Part shown: positions 1 to 11,484 of the stretch, piece after piece
Layout: every line of letters starts with the position of its first letter
How positions within the stretch are numbered: the stretch's first letter is position 1
NCBI GenBank assembly: GCA_021780225.1
Contig: JAJXZF010000023.1
Coordinates: forward strand, 1 to 64,000
Length of the DNA stretch: 64,000 nt
Source: Deltaproteobacteria bacterium
GTDB lineage: Bacteria > Desulfobacterota > Binatia > Binatales > Binataceae
Direction of reading: 5' to 3'
Position numbers and translations under genes: made by a program
The notes under the pieces: model-generated
What the model was told of the DNA's origin: nothing
The model's database searches: none
Seen by the model: only the letters and a program-made list of their open reading frames with translations

Positions 1-609
1 GACGACTCCGACGCGAAATTGGGATGGCTGCTCGTCGTGGGAACCGTTCCGGCGGGAATACTGGGGCTATTATTCCAGAAGCAGCTTCAGGAACTGTTCG
101 CATCGCCGACCTATGTGTCCGCTTTCCTTTTTTCAAATGGCCTGCTGCTTTACCTCGCCGAAATTCTGCGAACTAAAGCCCGACCCGCCGCGCGCCCGAA
201 AGACGCCGATCAGCGGATCGCGGCGGAGTTGTCATGGTCGCAATCGATAAAAGTCGGCGCGATGCAGGTGCTGGCTCTCCTCCCCGGCTTTTCGCGGACG
301 GGATCAACGCTCGCCGGAGGGCTGTTGGCCGGCATGTCCCACGAAGATGCGCTGAGATTTTCCTTCTTTCTGGCGACGCCGATTATTGGAGCCGCCGCCG
401 CCCTGGAACTGCCGCGCTTATTCCTGTCGAGGAGCGTCGCCGCGATCGAGTCCGCATTGCTCGGCGCGATTTGCGCCGCGCTCGCCTCTTACGTATCGGT
501 CAAATTTCTGACCCGCTACTTCAAGACCAGAACTCTGACGCCCTTCTCCGCATATTGCCTGGTCGCTGGAGTAGCCAGCTTCGCGATCCTGTCTCATTCG
601 ATTCGCTGA
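1..609 (+). CDS. uppP: Undecaprenyl-diphosphatase UppP (BacA), N-terminus cut by window edge
   Basis: UppP is an inner-membrane enzyme that dephosphorylates undecaprenyl diphosphate to recycle the lipid carrier of cell-wall synthesis; its overproduction gives bacitracin resistance. The visible 202 codons are open from the first base of the window. They contain the family signature PGFSRTGST near visible residue 95, followed by a glycine-rich helix and the ARFSF-like LRFSFFLATP segment, with several hydrophobic helices after that. Full-length family members have about 260-290 residues, so roughly the first quarter lies outside the window. The gene converges on mdtC, 33 bp from its stop codon. 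The identification is firm. Confidence 0.93.
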   Translation, partial: DDSDAKLGWLLVVGTVPAGILGLLFQKQLQELFASPTYVSAFLFSNGLLLYLAEILRTKARPAARPKDADQRIAAELSWSQSIKVGAMQVLALLPGFSRTGSTLAGGLLAGMSHEDALRFSFFLATPIIGAAAALELPRLFLSRSVAAIESALLGAICAALASYVSVKFLTRYFKTRTLTPFSAYCLVAGVASFAILSHSIR

Positions 610-642
610 CGCTCGACGAAATCGGCGATCGGCCCGCCGCAA

Positions 643-3600
643 TTAATTGATGTTGAATCCGAGCCGGCGCTGGCCCTCGCGGGCGATCCGCAGCAGCCAC
701 AGCCGCAGCTCGTCCAGGTAAAGATAAATAACGGGAGTCGTGTACAGGGTGAGAACCTGGCTCACCGCCAATCCGCCGACGATCGCGATACCCAATGGCC
801 GGCGCAATTCCGAGCCCATCCCCGCGCCGAGCGCGAGCGGCAGACCGCCAAGCAGCGCCGCCATCGTGGTCATCATGATCGGCCGGAAGCGCAGCAGGCA
901 CGCCTGATAGATCGCCTCTTTGGGACCGACGCCGGCGCCGCGCTCGGCCTCAAGCGCGAAATCGATCATCATGATCGCGTTCTTCTTGACGATGCCGATC
1001 AGCAGGATGATGCCGATCAGCGCGATGATGCTCAATTCCGTATGGAAGATCATCAGCGCCAGCAGCGCGCCCACGCCCGCCGACGGCAGCGTCGACAGAA
1101 TCGTGATCGGATGGACGTAGCTTTCGTAGAGGATGCCGAGGACGATGTACACGACGCCGAGCGCAGCCAGAATCAGCAGCGGTTCGTTCGCCAGCGAAGC
1201 CGTGAAGGCTTGGGCGGTTCCGGCGAAATCGCCGCGAATCGCGCTCGGCAGGTTGATTTTGCGCTCCGCCGCCTGAATCGCGTTGACGGCGTCGCCAAGC
1301 GCCACGCCGCGCGTGAGATTGAACGATATCGTCACCGCCGGAAATTGTCCCTGATGATTCACGTCGAGCGGCGTGACGGTTTTGGCCTGACGCGCGAAGG
1401 CGCTCAACGGCGCCATCGCGCCGTTGGCTCCCTTGACGTAAATCTCCTTGAGCCAGTGCGGGTCCTGCCAGAACTCGGGCGCGACCTCCATCACGACGTA
1501 GTACTGATTCAACTGCGTATACATCGTTGAGACTTCGCGCTGTCCAAAGGCGTCGTAGAGCGTGTTGTCGATCGTCTGCGTCGTGATGCCGAGGCGCTCG
1601 GCGGTCTCCCGATCGATCTTCAATGCAGCGTCGAGGCCGCTGTTCTGCTGGTCGCTGCTTACGTCGCGAAGCTCCGGCAATCGCCGCACGGCGGCGAGCA
1701 ACCGCGGAGCCCATTCGTTGAGCAGCGCGAGATCCTGGCTTTGCAGCGTGTACTGATATTCCGCGCTTTCCAGCCGGCCGCCGATCCTCAGATCCTGCAC
1801 CGCTTGAAGATAAAGGCGCGCTCCGGCGATGGAGGCCGTACCGCGGCGCAGCCGGCTGATTACCTGCCCGGCGCTGATCTTGCGCACCGCGAGGGGTTTG
1901 AGCGTGATAAACATGCGGCCGTTGTTGGTCGCGCCGCCGCTTCCGCCGGTGAACGCGATAACGTGCTCGACCGCGGGGTCCGCATTTACCAGTTCGGTAT
2001 ATCGCGCGAGCTTCGTGCGCATCGACTGAAAGGAGGTTTCCTGGTCGGCGATAATCATGCCCATCAGGCGGCCGGTGTCCTGTTCAGGAAAGAAGCCCTT
2101 GGGAATTACGGCGTAAAGGTAAATGCTCAGCGCGACCGTGGCCAGCGTCGCCGCGAGCATCAACTGCCGATGGCGCAAGGCCCACGCGAGGCTCCGCCGG
2201 TAGCCGTCGGCCATACGATCGAACATCCGCTCGGCGAATCGATGGAACGCTCCGGTTGGATGGTCGTCGATCGGGCGCAGCAGTTTTGCGCACATCATCG
2301 GCGTGGTCGTGAGCGAAATCACCAGCGAGACCGCGATCGCGACCGACAGCGTGACCGCGAACTCGCGGAACAAGCGTCCGACGATTCCGCCCATCAACAA
2401 TATCGGTATGAATACGGCGATCAGCGAAACGCTGATCGAAATCACCGTAAAGCCAATCTCGGCGGCGCCGCGCCGCGCCGCCTCCAACGGCGAGAGTCCC
2501 CGCTCCCGGTAACGCGAAATATTTTCGATCACCACGATCGCGTCATCGACCACGAACCCGGTCGAGATCGTCAGCGCCATCAGCGACAAATTGTCGAGGC
2601 TGTAGCCGCACAGATACATCACCGCGAAAGTTCCAATCAGCGAAATCGGCACGGCGATGCCCGGAATCAAGGTGGCGCGCAGATTGCGCAGGAAGACGAA
2701 GACCACCAGCACCACCAGCGCCATCGAGACCAGCAGCGTCAGTTCGACGTCGCGCACCGAGGCGCGAATCGTGGTGCTGCGATCGAGCACGACGGAAAGA
2801 TTGATCGCGGGCGACAGGAACGCATGAAGCTGCGGCAGCGCCGCGCGGATGTTGTCGACGGCGTCGATGATGTTGGCGCCGGGCTGGCGGAAAATGATCA
2901 GCATCACCGCGGGCCGGCCGTCCACGATGCCCGAGGTGCGAACGTCCTGCACGGAATCCGCAACCCGACCGACATCAGCCAGCGTCACGGCGGCGCCGTT
3001 GTGATAGCCGACGACCAGTTGTTGGTATTGCGCGGCCTTGAATAGTTGATCGGTCGCGTCAAGGACCACCGATCGGGTTGGGGATTCGAGCTCGCCTTTC
3101 GGCCGGTTGACATTGGCGCCCGCGAGCATCATGCGCACCTGTTCGAGGCTGATGCCGTAGCTGTTGAGCTGGGTGGGATTCAGATCGACGCGCACCGCGG
3201 GCAATGCGCCGCCTCCGACCAATACCTGCCCGACGCCGCTGATTTGCGAAATCTTCTGCGCCAGAATCGACGACGCCGCGTCGTACATCCGGCCGCGGCT
3301 GATGGTGTCCGACGTAAGCGCGACGATCAGAATCGGCGCATCGGCCGGGTTGACTTCTTTGTAGGTCGGATTTGAGGGCAGATTCGCGGGCAGATTGCTC
3401 CGCGCGGCGTTTATCGCCGCCTGCACGTCGCGCGCGGCGCCGTTGATATCGCGGCCGAGGTCGAACTGCATCACGATCGCGGTCGTGCCGAGATAACTGG
3501 TCGAGGTCAATTCGGTCAGGCCCGCGATGCGGCCGAATTGGCGTTCGAGCGGCGTCGCGACCGACGAGGCCATCGTTTCCGGGCTGGCCCCGGGCAACGT

Positions 3601-3747
3601 GGCCTGAACCATGATGGTCGGAAATTCCACCTCCGGCAGCGGCGCGACCGGCAGCATCCGGAATCCCGCGATGCCCGCCAGGGCGATCGCAATCGTCAGC
3701 AGCGTTGTGCCTACTGAGTTGCGAATAAAAAATCCGGAAACGTTCAT
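643..3747 (-). CDS. mdtC: RND multidrug efflux permease, MdtC type
   Basis: This is an inner-membrane proton-driven RND pump subunit of 1034 residues. In E. coli, MdtB and MdtC form a heterotrimer that exports bile salts, novobiocin and similar compounds. The N-terminus closely follows MdtC ([16 protein letters not shown], then [18 protein letters not shown]). The TM4 segment [13 protein letters not shown] carries the paired aspartates of the proton relay. The ATG at 3747 overlaps the TGA of the upstream mdtB by four bases (ATGA), so the longer reading frame that continues upstream is read-through and not the true start. It is the third gene of mdtABC. No outer-membrane factor gene is adjacent. 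Confidence 0.93.
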   Translation of the reverse strand: MNVSGFFIRNSVGTTLLTIAIALAGIAGFRMLPVAPLPEVEFPTIMVQATLPGASPETMASSVATPLERQFGRIAGLTELTSTSYLGTTAIVMQFDLGRDINGAARDVQAAINAARSNLPANLPSNPTYKEVNPADAPILIVALTSDTISRGRMYDAASSILAQKISQISGVGQVLVGGGALPAVRVDLNPTQLNSYGISLEQVRMMLAGANVNRPKGELESPTRSVVLDATDQLFKAAQYQQLVVGYHNGAAVTLADVGRVADSVQDVRTSGIVDGRPAVMLIIFRQPGANIIDAVDNIRAALPQLHAFLSPAINLSVVLDRSTTIRASVRDVELTLLVSMALVVLVVFVFLRNLRATLIPGIAVPISLIGTFAVMYLCGYSLDNLSLMALTISTGFVVDDAIVVIENISRYRERGLSPLEAARRGAAEIGFTVISISVSLIAVFIPILLMGGIVGRLFREFAVTLSVAIAVSLVISLTTTPMMCAKLLRPIDDHPTGAFHRFAERMFDRMADGYRRSLAWALRHRQLMLAATLATVALSIYLYAVIPKGFFPEQDTGRLMGMIIADQETSFQSMRTKLARYTELVNADPAVEHVIAFTGGSGGATNNGRMFITLKPLAVRKISAGQVISRLRRGTASIAGARLYLQAVQDLRIGGRLESAEYQYTLQSQDLALLNEWAPRLLAAVRRLPELRDVSSDQQNSGLDAALKIDRETAERLGITTQTIDNTLYDAFGQREVSTMYTQLNQYYVVMEVAPEFWQDPHWLKEIYVKGANGAMAPLSAFARQAKTVTPLDVNHQGQFPAVTISFNLTRGVALGDAVNAIQAAERKINLPSAIRGDFAGTAQAFTASLANEPLLILAALGVVYIVLGILYESYVHPITILSTLPSAGVGALLALMIFHTELSIIALIGIILLIGIVKKNAIMMIDFALEAERGAGVGPKEAIYQACLLRFRPIMMTTMAALLGGLPLALGAGMGSELRRPLGIAIVGGLAVSQVLTLYTTPVIYLYLDELRLWLLRIAREGQRRLGFNIN

Positions 3748-6700
3748 GCGGCACGCATCGGTGCGGCGCGCGGAGCGTCCGTGCGATCGACGCGCTTGAA
3801 GCGGTCCGCCATGCGCTCGAACGCCAGGAACACGACCGGCGTCGTGTACAGCGTCAGCAACTGGCTCAAGAGCAGGCCGCCGACGATCGCCACGCCCAGC
3901 GGCCGGCGCAGCTCCGCTCCCACTCCCGTGCCCATCGCGAGCGGCAGTCCGCCCAACAACGCGGCCATGGTCGTCATCATGATCGGCCTGAAGCGCAACA
4001 GGCAGGCCTGATGGATGGCATCGAGCGCCGTCTTGCCCTCGTCGCGCTGAGCCTCGAGCGCGAAATCGATCATCATGATCGCGTTCTTCTTGACGATGCC
4101 GATCAGCAGGATGATGCCGATCAGCGCGATCACGTTCAGATCGAGACCGCACAGCATCAGCGCGAGAATCGCGCCGACTCCGGCGGAGGGCAGCGTCGAG
4201 AGAATCGTCAGCGGATGGATGTAGCTTTCGTACAATACGCCGAGAACGATATAGACCGTCACCAGCGCGGCGAGGATCAACAGCGGCTCGTTCGCCAGCG
4301 CGGCGCGGAAAGCCGCCGCCGTGCCCTGGAAACCGGCGGCGATGCTGGCAGGCATCCCGATTTCCCTGGTCGCCTGTTGAATCGCGTCAACCGCGTCTCC
4401 CAGCGAGTAGCCGGGCGCAACGTCAAACGAGATCGTCACCGACGGGAACTGGCCTTCGTGATTGACGACCAGCGGCGCGGTGGTCTCCTCGATTTTCGTG
4501 AACGCGGCCAACGGCGTGACTCCGCCGGACGAGGTTGGCAGATAGATGTCGCTCAGGTCGGCGGGGCGGTGCTCGAATTGAGGATCGGCCTGAAGCACCA
4601 CGTGATACTGGTTGAGCTGGGTGAAAATCGTGGAAATCTGCCGCTGCCCAAAGGCGTCATAAAGAGTGTCGTCGATCATCTGCGGCGTGACGCCAAGCCG
4701 CGACGCGGTCGCCCGATCGATCGCCAGACGCGCTTCAAGTCCGCCGTTTTGCTGATCGGTCGCGACGTTGGCGAGCTGCGGCATCGTTGCGAGCTTGTCC
4801 ACCAGCCGCCCGGTCCAGACTTTGAGCTCGCCGGGATTCGGATCTTCAAGGCTGTATTGATATTCGGTGCGGCTGACGCGATCGGCGACGGTCAGGTCCT
4901 GCACGGGTTGAAGATAGAGCCTGATCCCCGGCACGCGCGCCAGTTCAGGGCGCAGGCGATTCATGACCGTCTCGATGCTGACGCGACGCTCCGCCAGCGG
5001 CTTCAGATTGATCAGCATCCTGCCGCTGTTGAGCGTTGTATTGGTTCCATCGATGCCGACGAACGACGACAGGCTCGCCACCGCCGGGTCTTTCAAAATT
5101 ACCTGCGCCAGCTCCTGCTGCCGCCGCGCCATCTCATCGAAGGAAATCGCCGGCGACGCTTGCGAAACGCCCTGGATCACGCCCGTGTCTTCGACCGGAA
5201 AAAATCCTTTGGGCGCGACAATGTAAAGAATAATCGTCAACACCAGCGTTCCCGCGGCGACGATCAGGGTAAGACCCTGATGCTCCAGCACCCAGTTCAA
5301 CGTTCGTTCATACAGCGAGAGCGTGGATTGGAAGACGCGTTCGGAGGCGCGGTACCAACCGCTCTCGTCCGCGCTGGAGATGCGCCGCAGCAGCCGTGCG
5401 CACATCATCGGCGTGAGCGTCAGCGAAACCACCGCCGAGACCAGAATCGTGACCGCGAGCGTCACCGCGAATTCGCGGAAAAGCCGGCCGACCACGTCGC
5501 CCATGAAGAGCAGCGGAATCAACACCGCGATCAATGAAACCGTCAACGAGACGATCGTGAATCCGATTTGCCGTGAGCCTTGCAGGGCCGCCTCCAGCGG
5601 CGTGAATCCCTCCTCGAGAAAGCGCGTGATGTTCTCGATCATCACGATTGCATCGTCAACCACGAATCCGGTCGAGATGGTCAACGCCATCAACGACAGA
5701 TTGTCGAGGCTATAACCCAGCAGGTACATCACGCCGAACGTGCCGATCAGAGAGAGCGGCACCGCGATGCTCGGAATAACGGTCGCTTCAAGCTTCCGCA
5801 GGAAGACGAAAATAACCATCACGACCAGCGCCACCGTGAGCATCAGCTCGAATTGCACGTCGGCGACGGAGGCGCGGATCGTCGTGGTGCGATCCGTGAG
5901 TATCGAGAGATGCACCGACGGCGGAAGAGTGCTTTGCAGGCGCGGCAGCAGCGCCTTGACCCGATTGGCGACGGCGATGATATTCGCGCCGGGCTGCCGC
6001 TCGACGCTCAGCACCACCGCCGGAGCGTTGTTCATCCATTCGGCTTGCTGAACGTTCTCCGGCTCATCGACGACGTTGGCCACGCTCGACAGGTCGACGG
6101 GCGCGCCATTGCGATAGGCGACGATCAGCGGGCGGTAATCGGCGGCCGTCAGCAATTGATCGTTGGCCCCGATCGTATAGGCCTGCAGCGGGCCGTCGAA
6201 ATTCCCTTTCGCCTCATCGACGTTCGCCGCCGCGATCGCGGTTCGCACCTGCTCCAGGCTGATTCCGTAGGAGCTGAGCGCGGTGGGATTCGCCTCGACG
6301 CGCACGGCGGGTTTTTGTCCGCCGCCGACGCTCACCAGGCCGACGCCGGAAACTTGCGAGATTTTTTCCGCCAGCCGCGTATCGGCCAGGTCTTCGATCT
6401 GATCGAGCGGCAGGTCTTTCGACGTCAGCGCCAGCGTCAGGATTGGCGCGTCGGCCGGATTGATTTTGCTGTAAATCGGCGGATTCGGCAGATCGGCGGG
6501 CAGATAGGTCGAAGCCGCGTTGATCGCCGCCTGCACCTCCTGCTCGGCCACGTCGATATTGAGCGACAGCGTGAACTGAAGCGTGATTATCGAACTGCCG
6601 AACGAGCTGTTCGAGGTCATCTGCGTGAGTCCGGGCACCTGCCCGAACTGACGCTCCAGCGGCGCCGTCACCGACGACGCCATCACCGGCGGGCTTGCGC

Positions 6701-6857
6701 CCGGATAGAACGTCACGACCTCGATCGTCGGATAATCGACTTCGGGCAGCGCGGATACCGGCAATTCCTTGTATGCGATCAGCCCGGTCAGCAAGATCGC
6801 CGCCATCAGCAACGACGTCGCGACCGGCCGCAGAATAAAGATGCGCGACGGATTCAC
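3744..6857 (-). CDS. mdtB: RND multidrug efflux permease, MdtB type
   Basis: This is the partner RND permease of 1037 residues. Its N-terminus follows MdtB almost word for word (FILRPVAT, then [14 protein letters not shown], then [12 protein letters not shown]), which distinguishes it from the neighbouring MdtC-type copy. TM4 carries [13 protein letters not shown], and the second repeat carries [15 protein letters not shown]. The chosen start is a GTG at 6857, directly before NPSRIF and overlapping the stop of the adaptor gene as GTGA. A longer open frame runs upstream but reads through mdtA out of frame. Both neighbours overlap it by four bases, so translation is probably coupled and the three products are made in linked amounts. 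Confidence 0.93.
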   Translation of the reverse strand: MNPSRIFILRPVATSLLMAAILLTGLIAYKELPVSALPEVDYPTIEVVTFYPGASPPVMASSVTAPLERQFGQVPGLTQMTSNSSFGSSIITLQFTLSLNIDVAEQEVQAAINAASTYLPADLPNPPIYSKINPADAPILTLALTSKDLPLDQIEDLADTRLAEKISQVSGVGLVSVGGGQKPAVRVEANPTALSSYGISLEQVRTAIAAANVDEAKGNFDGPLQAYTIGANDQLLTAADYRPLIVAYRNGAPVDLSSVANVVDEPENVQQAEWMNNAPAVVLSVERQPGANIIAVANRVKALLPRLQSTLPPSVHLSILTDRTTTIRASVADVQFELMLTVALVVMVIFVFLRKLEATVIPSIAVPLSLIGTFGVMYLLGYSLDNLSLMALTISTGFVVDDAIVMIENITRFLEEGFTPLEAALQGSRQIGFTIVSLTVSLIAVLIPLLFMGDVVGRLFREFAVTLAVTILVSAVVSLTLTPMMCARLLRRISSADESGWYRASERVFQSTLSLYERTLNWVLEHQGLTLIVAAGTLVLTIILYIVAPKGFFPVEDTGVIQGVSQASPAISFDEMARRQQELAQVILKDPAVASLSSFVGIDGTNTTLNSGRMLINLKPLAERRVSIETVMNRLRPELARVPGIRLYLQPVQDLTVADRVSRTEYQYSLEDPNPGELKVWTGRLVDKLATMPQLANVATDQQNGGLEARLAIDRATASRLGVTPQMIDDTLYDAFGQRQISTIFTQLNQYHVVLQADPQFEHRPADLSDIYLPTSSGGVTPLAAFTKIEETTAPLVVNHEGQFPSVTISFDVAPGYSLGDAVDAIQQATREIGMPASIAAGFQGTAAAFRAALANEPLLILAALVTVYIVLGVLYESYIHPLTILSTLPSAGVGAILALMLCGLDLNVIALIGIILLIGIVKKNAIMMIDFALEAQRDEGKTALDAIHQACLLRFRPIMMTTMAALLGGLPLAMGTGVGAELRRPLGVAIVGGLLLSQLLTLYTTPVVFLAFERMADRFKRVDRTDAPRAAPMRAA

Positions 6858-8113
6858 TGTGCGATGCGATCCTGAGCCGCGCTCTGCACAATCCGCGGCT
6901 GCACTTTGGCGCCTTCGCGCAGCTTGTCCACCCCCTCGACGACGACCAAATCTCCCGCTTCCAGCCCGCTTGCGATCGCGCTGGTATCGCCCTCGGACGC
7001 GGCGACTTTCACCGGCCGCGTCGTTACCGTGTCGTCCGGCTCGACCAAATATACAAATGAGCCTTGGGAGCTTTTCTGCAACGCCGCCATCGGCGCCAGA
7101 ACCGCGTCCGTCAGCGCGCCGACCATCAGCTTGACGTTGACGAATTGATTCGGAAAAAGCAGGTTGTCGGGATTCGCAAAGACGGCCTTGAGCTTGACCG
7201 TGCCGGTGGCCTGATCGATTTCGTTGTTGGTGGTGAGCAGCGTTCCGCTCGCGAGCTTGTCGGTGAACGAGCGGTCCCACGCTTCGACGGTCAATGGACC
7301 GCGCCGCATCGCACGCTCGATTTGCGGCAGATTGTCTTCGGGCAGGCTGAACACCACCGCGATCGGCTGAAGCTGCGTAATTACGGCGAGGCCCTGCGTA
7401 TCCGTCGCGCGAACCATGTTGCCCGGATCCACCAGGCGCAATCCGATCCGGCCGGTGATCGGCGCGGTAATTTCGCAATAAACGAGGTTGAGTTTCGCGC
7501 TCGCGACCGCGCCCTCATCCGCCATCACCGCGCCGCGATCTTCGTCCATCGACGCGCGCTGATTGTCCAATTCCTGCCGCGCGATCACGCTTTCGGCATA
7601 TAATTTCTCGTACCGCGCCAGCGTGATTTGCGCATCCGCCAGCGCCGCCCGATCCTTTTCGAGCTGACCTTCCGCCTGCTCCAACTGCACCCGGTACGGA
7701 CGCGGATCGATTTCCGCCAGCAACTGTCCGGCCTTGACGTTTTGGCCCTCCTGGAACGCGACCTTGACCAACTCACCGTCGATGCGGGTTTTGAGCGTGA
7801 CGGTGTAAAAAGCGTTCACCGAACCCAGCCCGTTCAAATAGATGTTGAAGCTGCCCAGCGTTGCTTTAGCCACCGCGACCGGCACGCCCCGATGCGCCTG
7901 AGCCGCGGCGGTTGCCGCCGGCGGCGCCGCCCGGCCAAAAACTCGGGTCGCCGTCCAATAGCCGATCAAGGTTAACGCGATTAACCCCGACCACAACTGC
8001 CACTGGTATTTGATCGCGCGACGCTTAACCGCCGGTGGCGATAAATCGAACGCGGCGGCGGATTGCGCACTTAGCGGCGCTTCCGGACTAACGTTATGTT
8101 CGCCTGTAGCCAT
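6854..8113 (-). CDS. mdtA: RND efflux periplasmic adaptor (membrane fusion protein), MdtA type
   Basis: This periplasmic adaptor of 419 residues bridges the MdtBC pump to an outer-membrane channel. It has a cytoplasmic N-terminus and one membrane anchor around residues 40-60 ([19 protein letters not shown]). A biotinyl-lipoyl-like half follows ([25 protein letters not shown], shown here only by its key residues ID-RPY), then the alpha-helical hairpin, the second lipoyl half ([18 protein letters not shown]) and the beta-barrel. The ATG at 8113 was chosen because a GGGAG-type ribosome site precedes it closely; TTG and GTG codons 6-12 bases upstream are alternatives. It is the first gene of the mdtABC operon, so the promoter should lie upstream of 8113. 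Confidence 0.92.
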   Translation of the reverse strand: MATGEHNVSPEAPLSAQSAAAFDLSPPAVKRRAIKYQWQLWSGLIALTLIGYWTATRVFGRAAPPAATAAAQAHRGVPVAVAKATLGSFNIYLNGLGSVNAFYTVTLKTRIDGELVKVAFQEGQNVKAGQLLAEIDPRPYRVQLEQAEGQLEKDRAALADAQITLARYEKLYAESVIARQELDNQRASMDEDRGAVMADEGAVASAKLNLVYCEITAPITGRIGLRLVDPGNMVRATDTQGLAVITQLQPIAVVFSLPEDNLPQIERAMRRGPLTVEAWDRSFTDKLASGTLLTTNNEIDQATGTVKLKAVFANPDNLLFPNQFVNVKLMVGALTDAVLAPMAALQKSSQGSFVYLVEPDDTVTTRPVKVAASEGDTSAIASGLEAGDLVVVEGVDKLREGAKVQPRIVQSAAQDRIAQ

Positions 8114-8675
8114 CCTCACTCCCAACCGCCGAATCCACGTTCACTTCGTAAGCCTCGCCGCCGTCAGTTCGTAGTGTTTTCCAACCGATGCTACAGCGTC
8201 ATTTGCCTGAAAACCGCCCGAAGAATTGGCGCTCACGTCTCGCAGGTGCGAGCAGGCGTCAAAGCGCGGCCAATCCAGCATGACGCGCGGAAATCGTCCA
8301 GCCAAGTGGGCGCTCCGGAGCCTCCGGCGAGACCGGGATCATGCGAACCCACCTCGCCATATATGGACGTTATAACTTCGGCTGCGATGCGAATTTCCGG
8401 CATATTAGAAGAACTTTCGTGACCGCCTGATGATCGATCTCTCCAGCCATTAATTGATCTGACGAAGTAACAGCGTCCCCGGTTAGCATCGGCCGCCGTC
8501 GCCCTCGACGCTCAACCTGATCGATCCATTCAGACCATGGTTTCCACGCGCCATCCCGATCCGCGTCGCTGCGCGACTATCGTTTTGACGGCGCGGATGA
8601 TAATCGTGACGCGCCGTGAAGCGACCCTTTCGCATCCGCGCCATCGCCCGAACTCACGCCTGACGACGTCCGCGC
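8114..8675. promoter_or_regulatory. Divergent intergenic region between mdtABC and the purine permease
   Basis: This is 562 bp without a convincing gene. It must hold the promoters of the leftward mdtABC operon and of the rightward permease gene. The short open frames in it have no family resemblance and no ribosome site. I looked for a purine riboswitch core ahead of the permease and did not find one. No clear -35/-10 pair stands out by eye. Confidence 0.4.
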
Positions 8676-10037
8676 ATGCCAATCCGCGATCGCACTTCCG
8701 ACCCCGGCATCAACCGCGCCCGGCCATCGATTAGCCGACGCGATTTCTTTGGTCTGGCCGCCGCCGGCGCCTCCGTCCGGCGCGAGATCGCCGCCGGCGC
8801 CACCACGTTCGTCACGATGGCCTACATCATCGCGGTCAATCCGGCGATCCTGGCGGCGGCCGGAATCCCCGCCGGCCCATCGATGGTCGCGACCGTCGCA
8901 ACCGCCGTCGCCGGAACGCTGACGATGGGCCTCTACGCGAACCGGCCGTTCGCAATCGCGCCTTATATGGGTGAGAACGCGTTCGTCGCCTTCACCGTCG
9001 TGCGGATGCTCGGTTTTAGCTGGCAGACCGCGCTTGGCGCAGTTTTCCTTGCGGGCGTGCTGTTCATAGCGCTGACCGCCGCGCACGTTCGCCAGTGGCT
9101 GCTCGACGCGATTCCAATCGGATTGCGCCATGCCTTCGCCGCCGGCATCGGTCTCTTCCTCGCTTTCGTCGGCTTGAACGAGTCCGGTCTGGTGACGCTC
9201 GGCGTGGCCGGCGCTCCCGTGCGGATCGGAAATCTCGCGACGCCCGAGGCCGCCGTCGCGCTGATTTCGCTGGCGCTTATTTGCGCGCTCACCGTCCGCC
9301 GCCTTCCCGGCGCCATCCTGATCGGAATCGTCGGCGCGACTTTTGCCGGATTGGCTTTCGGCGCCGTCAAGGCTCCCGCCGCATGGATCGGAACGCCGCC
9401 GAATCCGATGCCGATCGTCTTTGCCCTTGATCTTCGCGGCGCGCTCTCCTTGCGCGCGGCGGGAGTGACCCTGATTATTTTCACGATGGCGCTGGTGGAT
9501 ACGATGGGCACTCTGGTCGGACTCGCCGCCCAAGCCGAACTCCTCGATGAGCGCGGACATTTGCCTCAAATCGAACGCCCGATGATGGCAGACGCCGTCG
9601 CCACCACCTTCGCCGCCCTCGCCGGCACGACCACCGCCGGCGCATTTGTCGAATCCGCCGCCGGCATCGCCGCCGGCGGCCGCACCGGCCTGACCGCCGT
9701 CGTCGTCGCCGCGCTGTTCGCGCTCTCGCTGCCGTTTGCGCCCTTCGTCACCGCGATTCCCGCGGCGGCATGCGGCCCGGCGCTAATCGTGATCGGCGCG
9801 ATGAGCCTTGCGCCGATCGTAAAAATAGATTTTGCGGATTTTGCGGAAGCGATTCCGGCGTTCGCGGTAATCGCACTGATGGCGTTTACCTACAATATCG
9901 GCATCGGCATTGCCGCCGGTTTCATACTCTATGCTCTATGTAAAACCGCGGCGGGAAAAATCGGCGACCTCAAGCCCGGCCTCTGGTTTCTGGCCGGACT
10001 CTCGGTCTTATTTTTTATCTTCTATCCGTACCACTGA
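8676..10037 (+). CDS. NCS2 family nucleobase permease (AzgA/PbuG type)
   Basis: This inner-membrane proton symporter of 453 residues probably takes up adenine, guanine or hypoxanthine. The AzgA-branch start is clear: a short cytoplasmic segment, then REIAAGATTFVTMAYIIAVNP, followed by NRPFAIAPYMGENAFVAF and IPIGLRHAFAAGIGLFLAFVGL. About twelve to fourteen hydrophobic helices are visible. The TTTAGAFVESAAGIAAGGRTGLTA region corresponds to the substrate-site loop of the family (quoted here as TTAGAFVESAAGI). The ATG at 8676 has no obvious ribosome site but is the only start close to the conserved N-terminus. It converges on the glutathione reductase gene. The exact substrate cannot be read from the sequence. 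Confidence 0.9.
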   Translation: MPIRDRTSDPGINRARPSISRRDFFGLAAAGASVRREIAAGATTFVTMAYIIAVNPAILAAAGIPAGPSMVATVATAVAGTLTMGLYANRPFAIAPYMGENAFVAFTVVRMLGFSWQTALGAVFLAGVLFIALTAAHVRQWLLDAIPIGLRHAFAAGIGLFLAFVGLNESGLVTLGVAGAPVRIGNLATPEAAVALISLALICALTVRRLPGAILIGIVGATFAGLAFGAVKAPAAWIGTPPNPMPIVFALDLRGALSLRAAGVTLIIFTMALVDTMGTLVGLAAQAELLDERGHLPQIERPMMADAVATTFAALAGTTTAGAFVESAAGIAAGGRTGLTAVVVAALFALSLPFAPFVTAIPAAACGPALIVIGAMSLAPIVKIDFADFAEAIPAFAVIALMAFTYNIGIGIAAGFILYALCKTAAGKIGDLKPGLWFLAGLSVLFFIFYPYH

Positions 10038-10057
10038 CTATTCGGCGCGCCGGATCG

Positions 10058-11416
10058 TTACGAAGCCGCCTTCTCGCGCATCGTGACGAATTCTTCCGCC
10101 GCCGTGGGATGGATGCCGATGGTCGCGTCGAATTGCCGTTTGGTCGCGCCGCACTGGAGCGCCACCGCCAGCCCCTGAATTATCTCGCCGGCGTCCGCGC
10201 CGAGCATGTGGCAGCCAAGCACGCGATCGCTCTTCGGCTCAACCACCAGCTTCATCAGCGTGCGCTCGTCGCGTCCGCTCAGCGTATGTTTCAGCGGCCG
10301 AAAGTCCGACTTGTAGATCTCGACCGCGCCGAACCGCGCGCGCGCCTCCATTTCGGTCAATCCCACCGTCGCGAGCGGCGGATGGCTGAAAACGGCGGAC
10401 GGCACATTGTCATAATCGACCGCCATCGCGCGCTTGCCGAACATCGTCTCCGCGGCGGCGCGCCCCTCCGCGATCGCGACCGGCGTCAGATTGCGCCGAT
10501 CGGTCACGTCGCCCACGGCGAAAATATTCTCGACCGACGTACGCGAATACCGATCGACCACGATCGCGCCCGCGCCGTCCAACTTCACTCCGGCCGATTC
10601 GAGACCGAGTCCGTGCGTGTTGGGCTTGCGGCCGGTCGCCAGCATGACCAGCGCGGCGTCGATCGCCTCGCCGTTGCTGAGCGTCGCGCGCACGCCGGAG
10701 CCGCGCTTTTCGATCCGTTCGAGCAGCGTGCCGAAACGCAAGGCGACGCCGCGCTTCTCCATCTCGCCGGCCAGCGCCGCCCGCAGATCGTCGTCGAAGC
10801 CGCGCAGGAACAGGTCGCCGCGATGGACCAGCGTGACCTCCGCGCCCAGCCCGCGAAAAACCCCCGCGAATTCCACCCCGATATAACCGCCGCCGACGAT
10901 AATCACGCGCTCCGGCATCGTCTGGAGATGGAACGCCTCATTGGAGCTGATCGCCAACTCCGCGCCGGGGATGCTCAGGGCGGCCGGCCATCCGCCCACG
11001 GCCACGAGAATATGCTTGGCGGTAATCCGTTTTGATCCAATCGTCACGGCATGCGCGTCATCCAGCGTCGCCCGGCCGTCAATTATCGTCACGCCGGCGT
11101 TGGTCAAAAGCCGTTCGTAAACTCCGTTGAGGCGCGCGATCTCCTTGTCCTTGTTCGCGATTAACGCGCGCCAATCAAACCGGCTCGCGCCGACCGCCCA
11201 GCCAAAACCCGCGGCCTCGGCGAATGCGTCGCTGAACTCCGATGCGTACACCAGAAGTTTCTTGGGAATGCATCCCACATTGACGCAGGTCCCGCCGAGA
11301 TAGCGTTCTTCGGCGACGGCGACGCGCGCGCCAAGTTGCGCCGCGACCCGGCTCGCCCGCACGCCGCCCGATCCGGCGCCCATCACGAACAGGTCGTAGT
11401 CGTATTTCTGGACCAT
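10058..11416 (-). CDS. gor: Glutathione-disulfide reductase
   Basis: This cytosolic FAD flavoenzyme of 452 residues reduces oxidised glutathione with NADPH. The FAD-binding GAGSGG motif lies near residues 13-18, the redox-active disulfide GGTCVNVGC at Cys44 and Cys49, the NAD(P)-binding GGGYIGVEFAG in the middle, and the dimerisation domain ends with the active-site HPTAAEE. The absence of the 2-3 extra residues and HxxxH features of mercuric reductase, plus the KHTLSGRDERTLMK segment, supports glutathione reductase over lipoamide dehydrogenase. It lies 68 bp downstream of the DsbA-type gene on the same strand, so the two thiol-redox genes may be co-transcribed. Confidence 0.92.
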   Translation of the reverse strand: MVQKYDYDLFVMGAGSGGVRASRVAAQLGARVAVAEERYLGGTCVNVGCIPKKLLVYASEFSDAFAEAAGFGWAVGASRFDWRALIANKDKEIARLNGVYERLLTNAGVTIIDGRATLDDAHAVTIGSKRITAKHILVAVGGWPAALSIPGAELAISSNEAFHLQTMPERVIIVGGGYIGVEFAGVFRGLGAEVTLVHRGDLFLRGFDDDLRAALAGEMEKRGVALRFGTLLERIEKRGSGVRATLSNGEAIDAALVMLATGRKPNTHGLGLESAGVKLDGAGAIVVDRYSRTSVENIFAVGDVTDRRNLTPVAIAEGRAAAETMFGKRAMAVDYDNVPSAVFSHPPLATVGLTEMEARARFGAVEIYKSDFRPLKHTLSGRDERTLMKLVVEPKSDRVLGCHMLGADAGEIIQGLAVALQCGATKRQFDATIGIHPTAAEEFVTMREKAAS

Positions 11417-11484
11417 CGCGTTGTGGCCTGATGAATATCCGCGCGAGCGGGCGGAAGCCTGACCGCTCAGCTTCGCGAATTTTC

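Noticed and set aside
1741-3045. 434-codon plus-strand frame opposite mdtC (and similar frames opposite mdtB and czcA)
   Set aside because: It lies wholly within a well-identified RND gene, and its product is low-complexity Arg/Gln/His sequence without domain features.
8096-8422. 108-codon frame between mdtA and the permease
   Set aside because: There is no ribosome site, no family resemblance and poor coding character; the region is better explained as a divergent promoter region.
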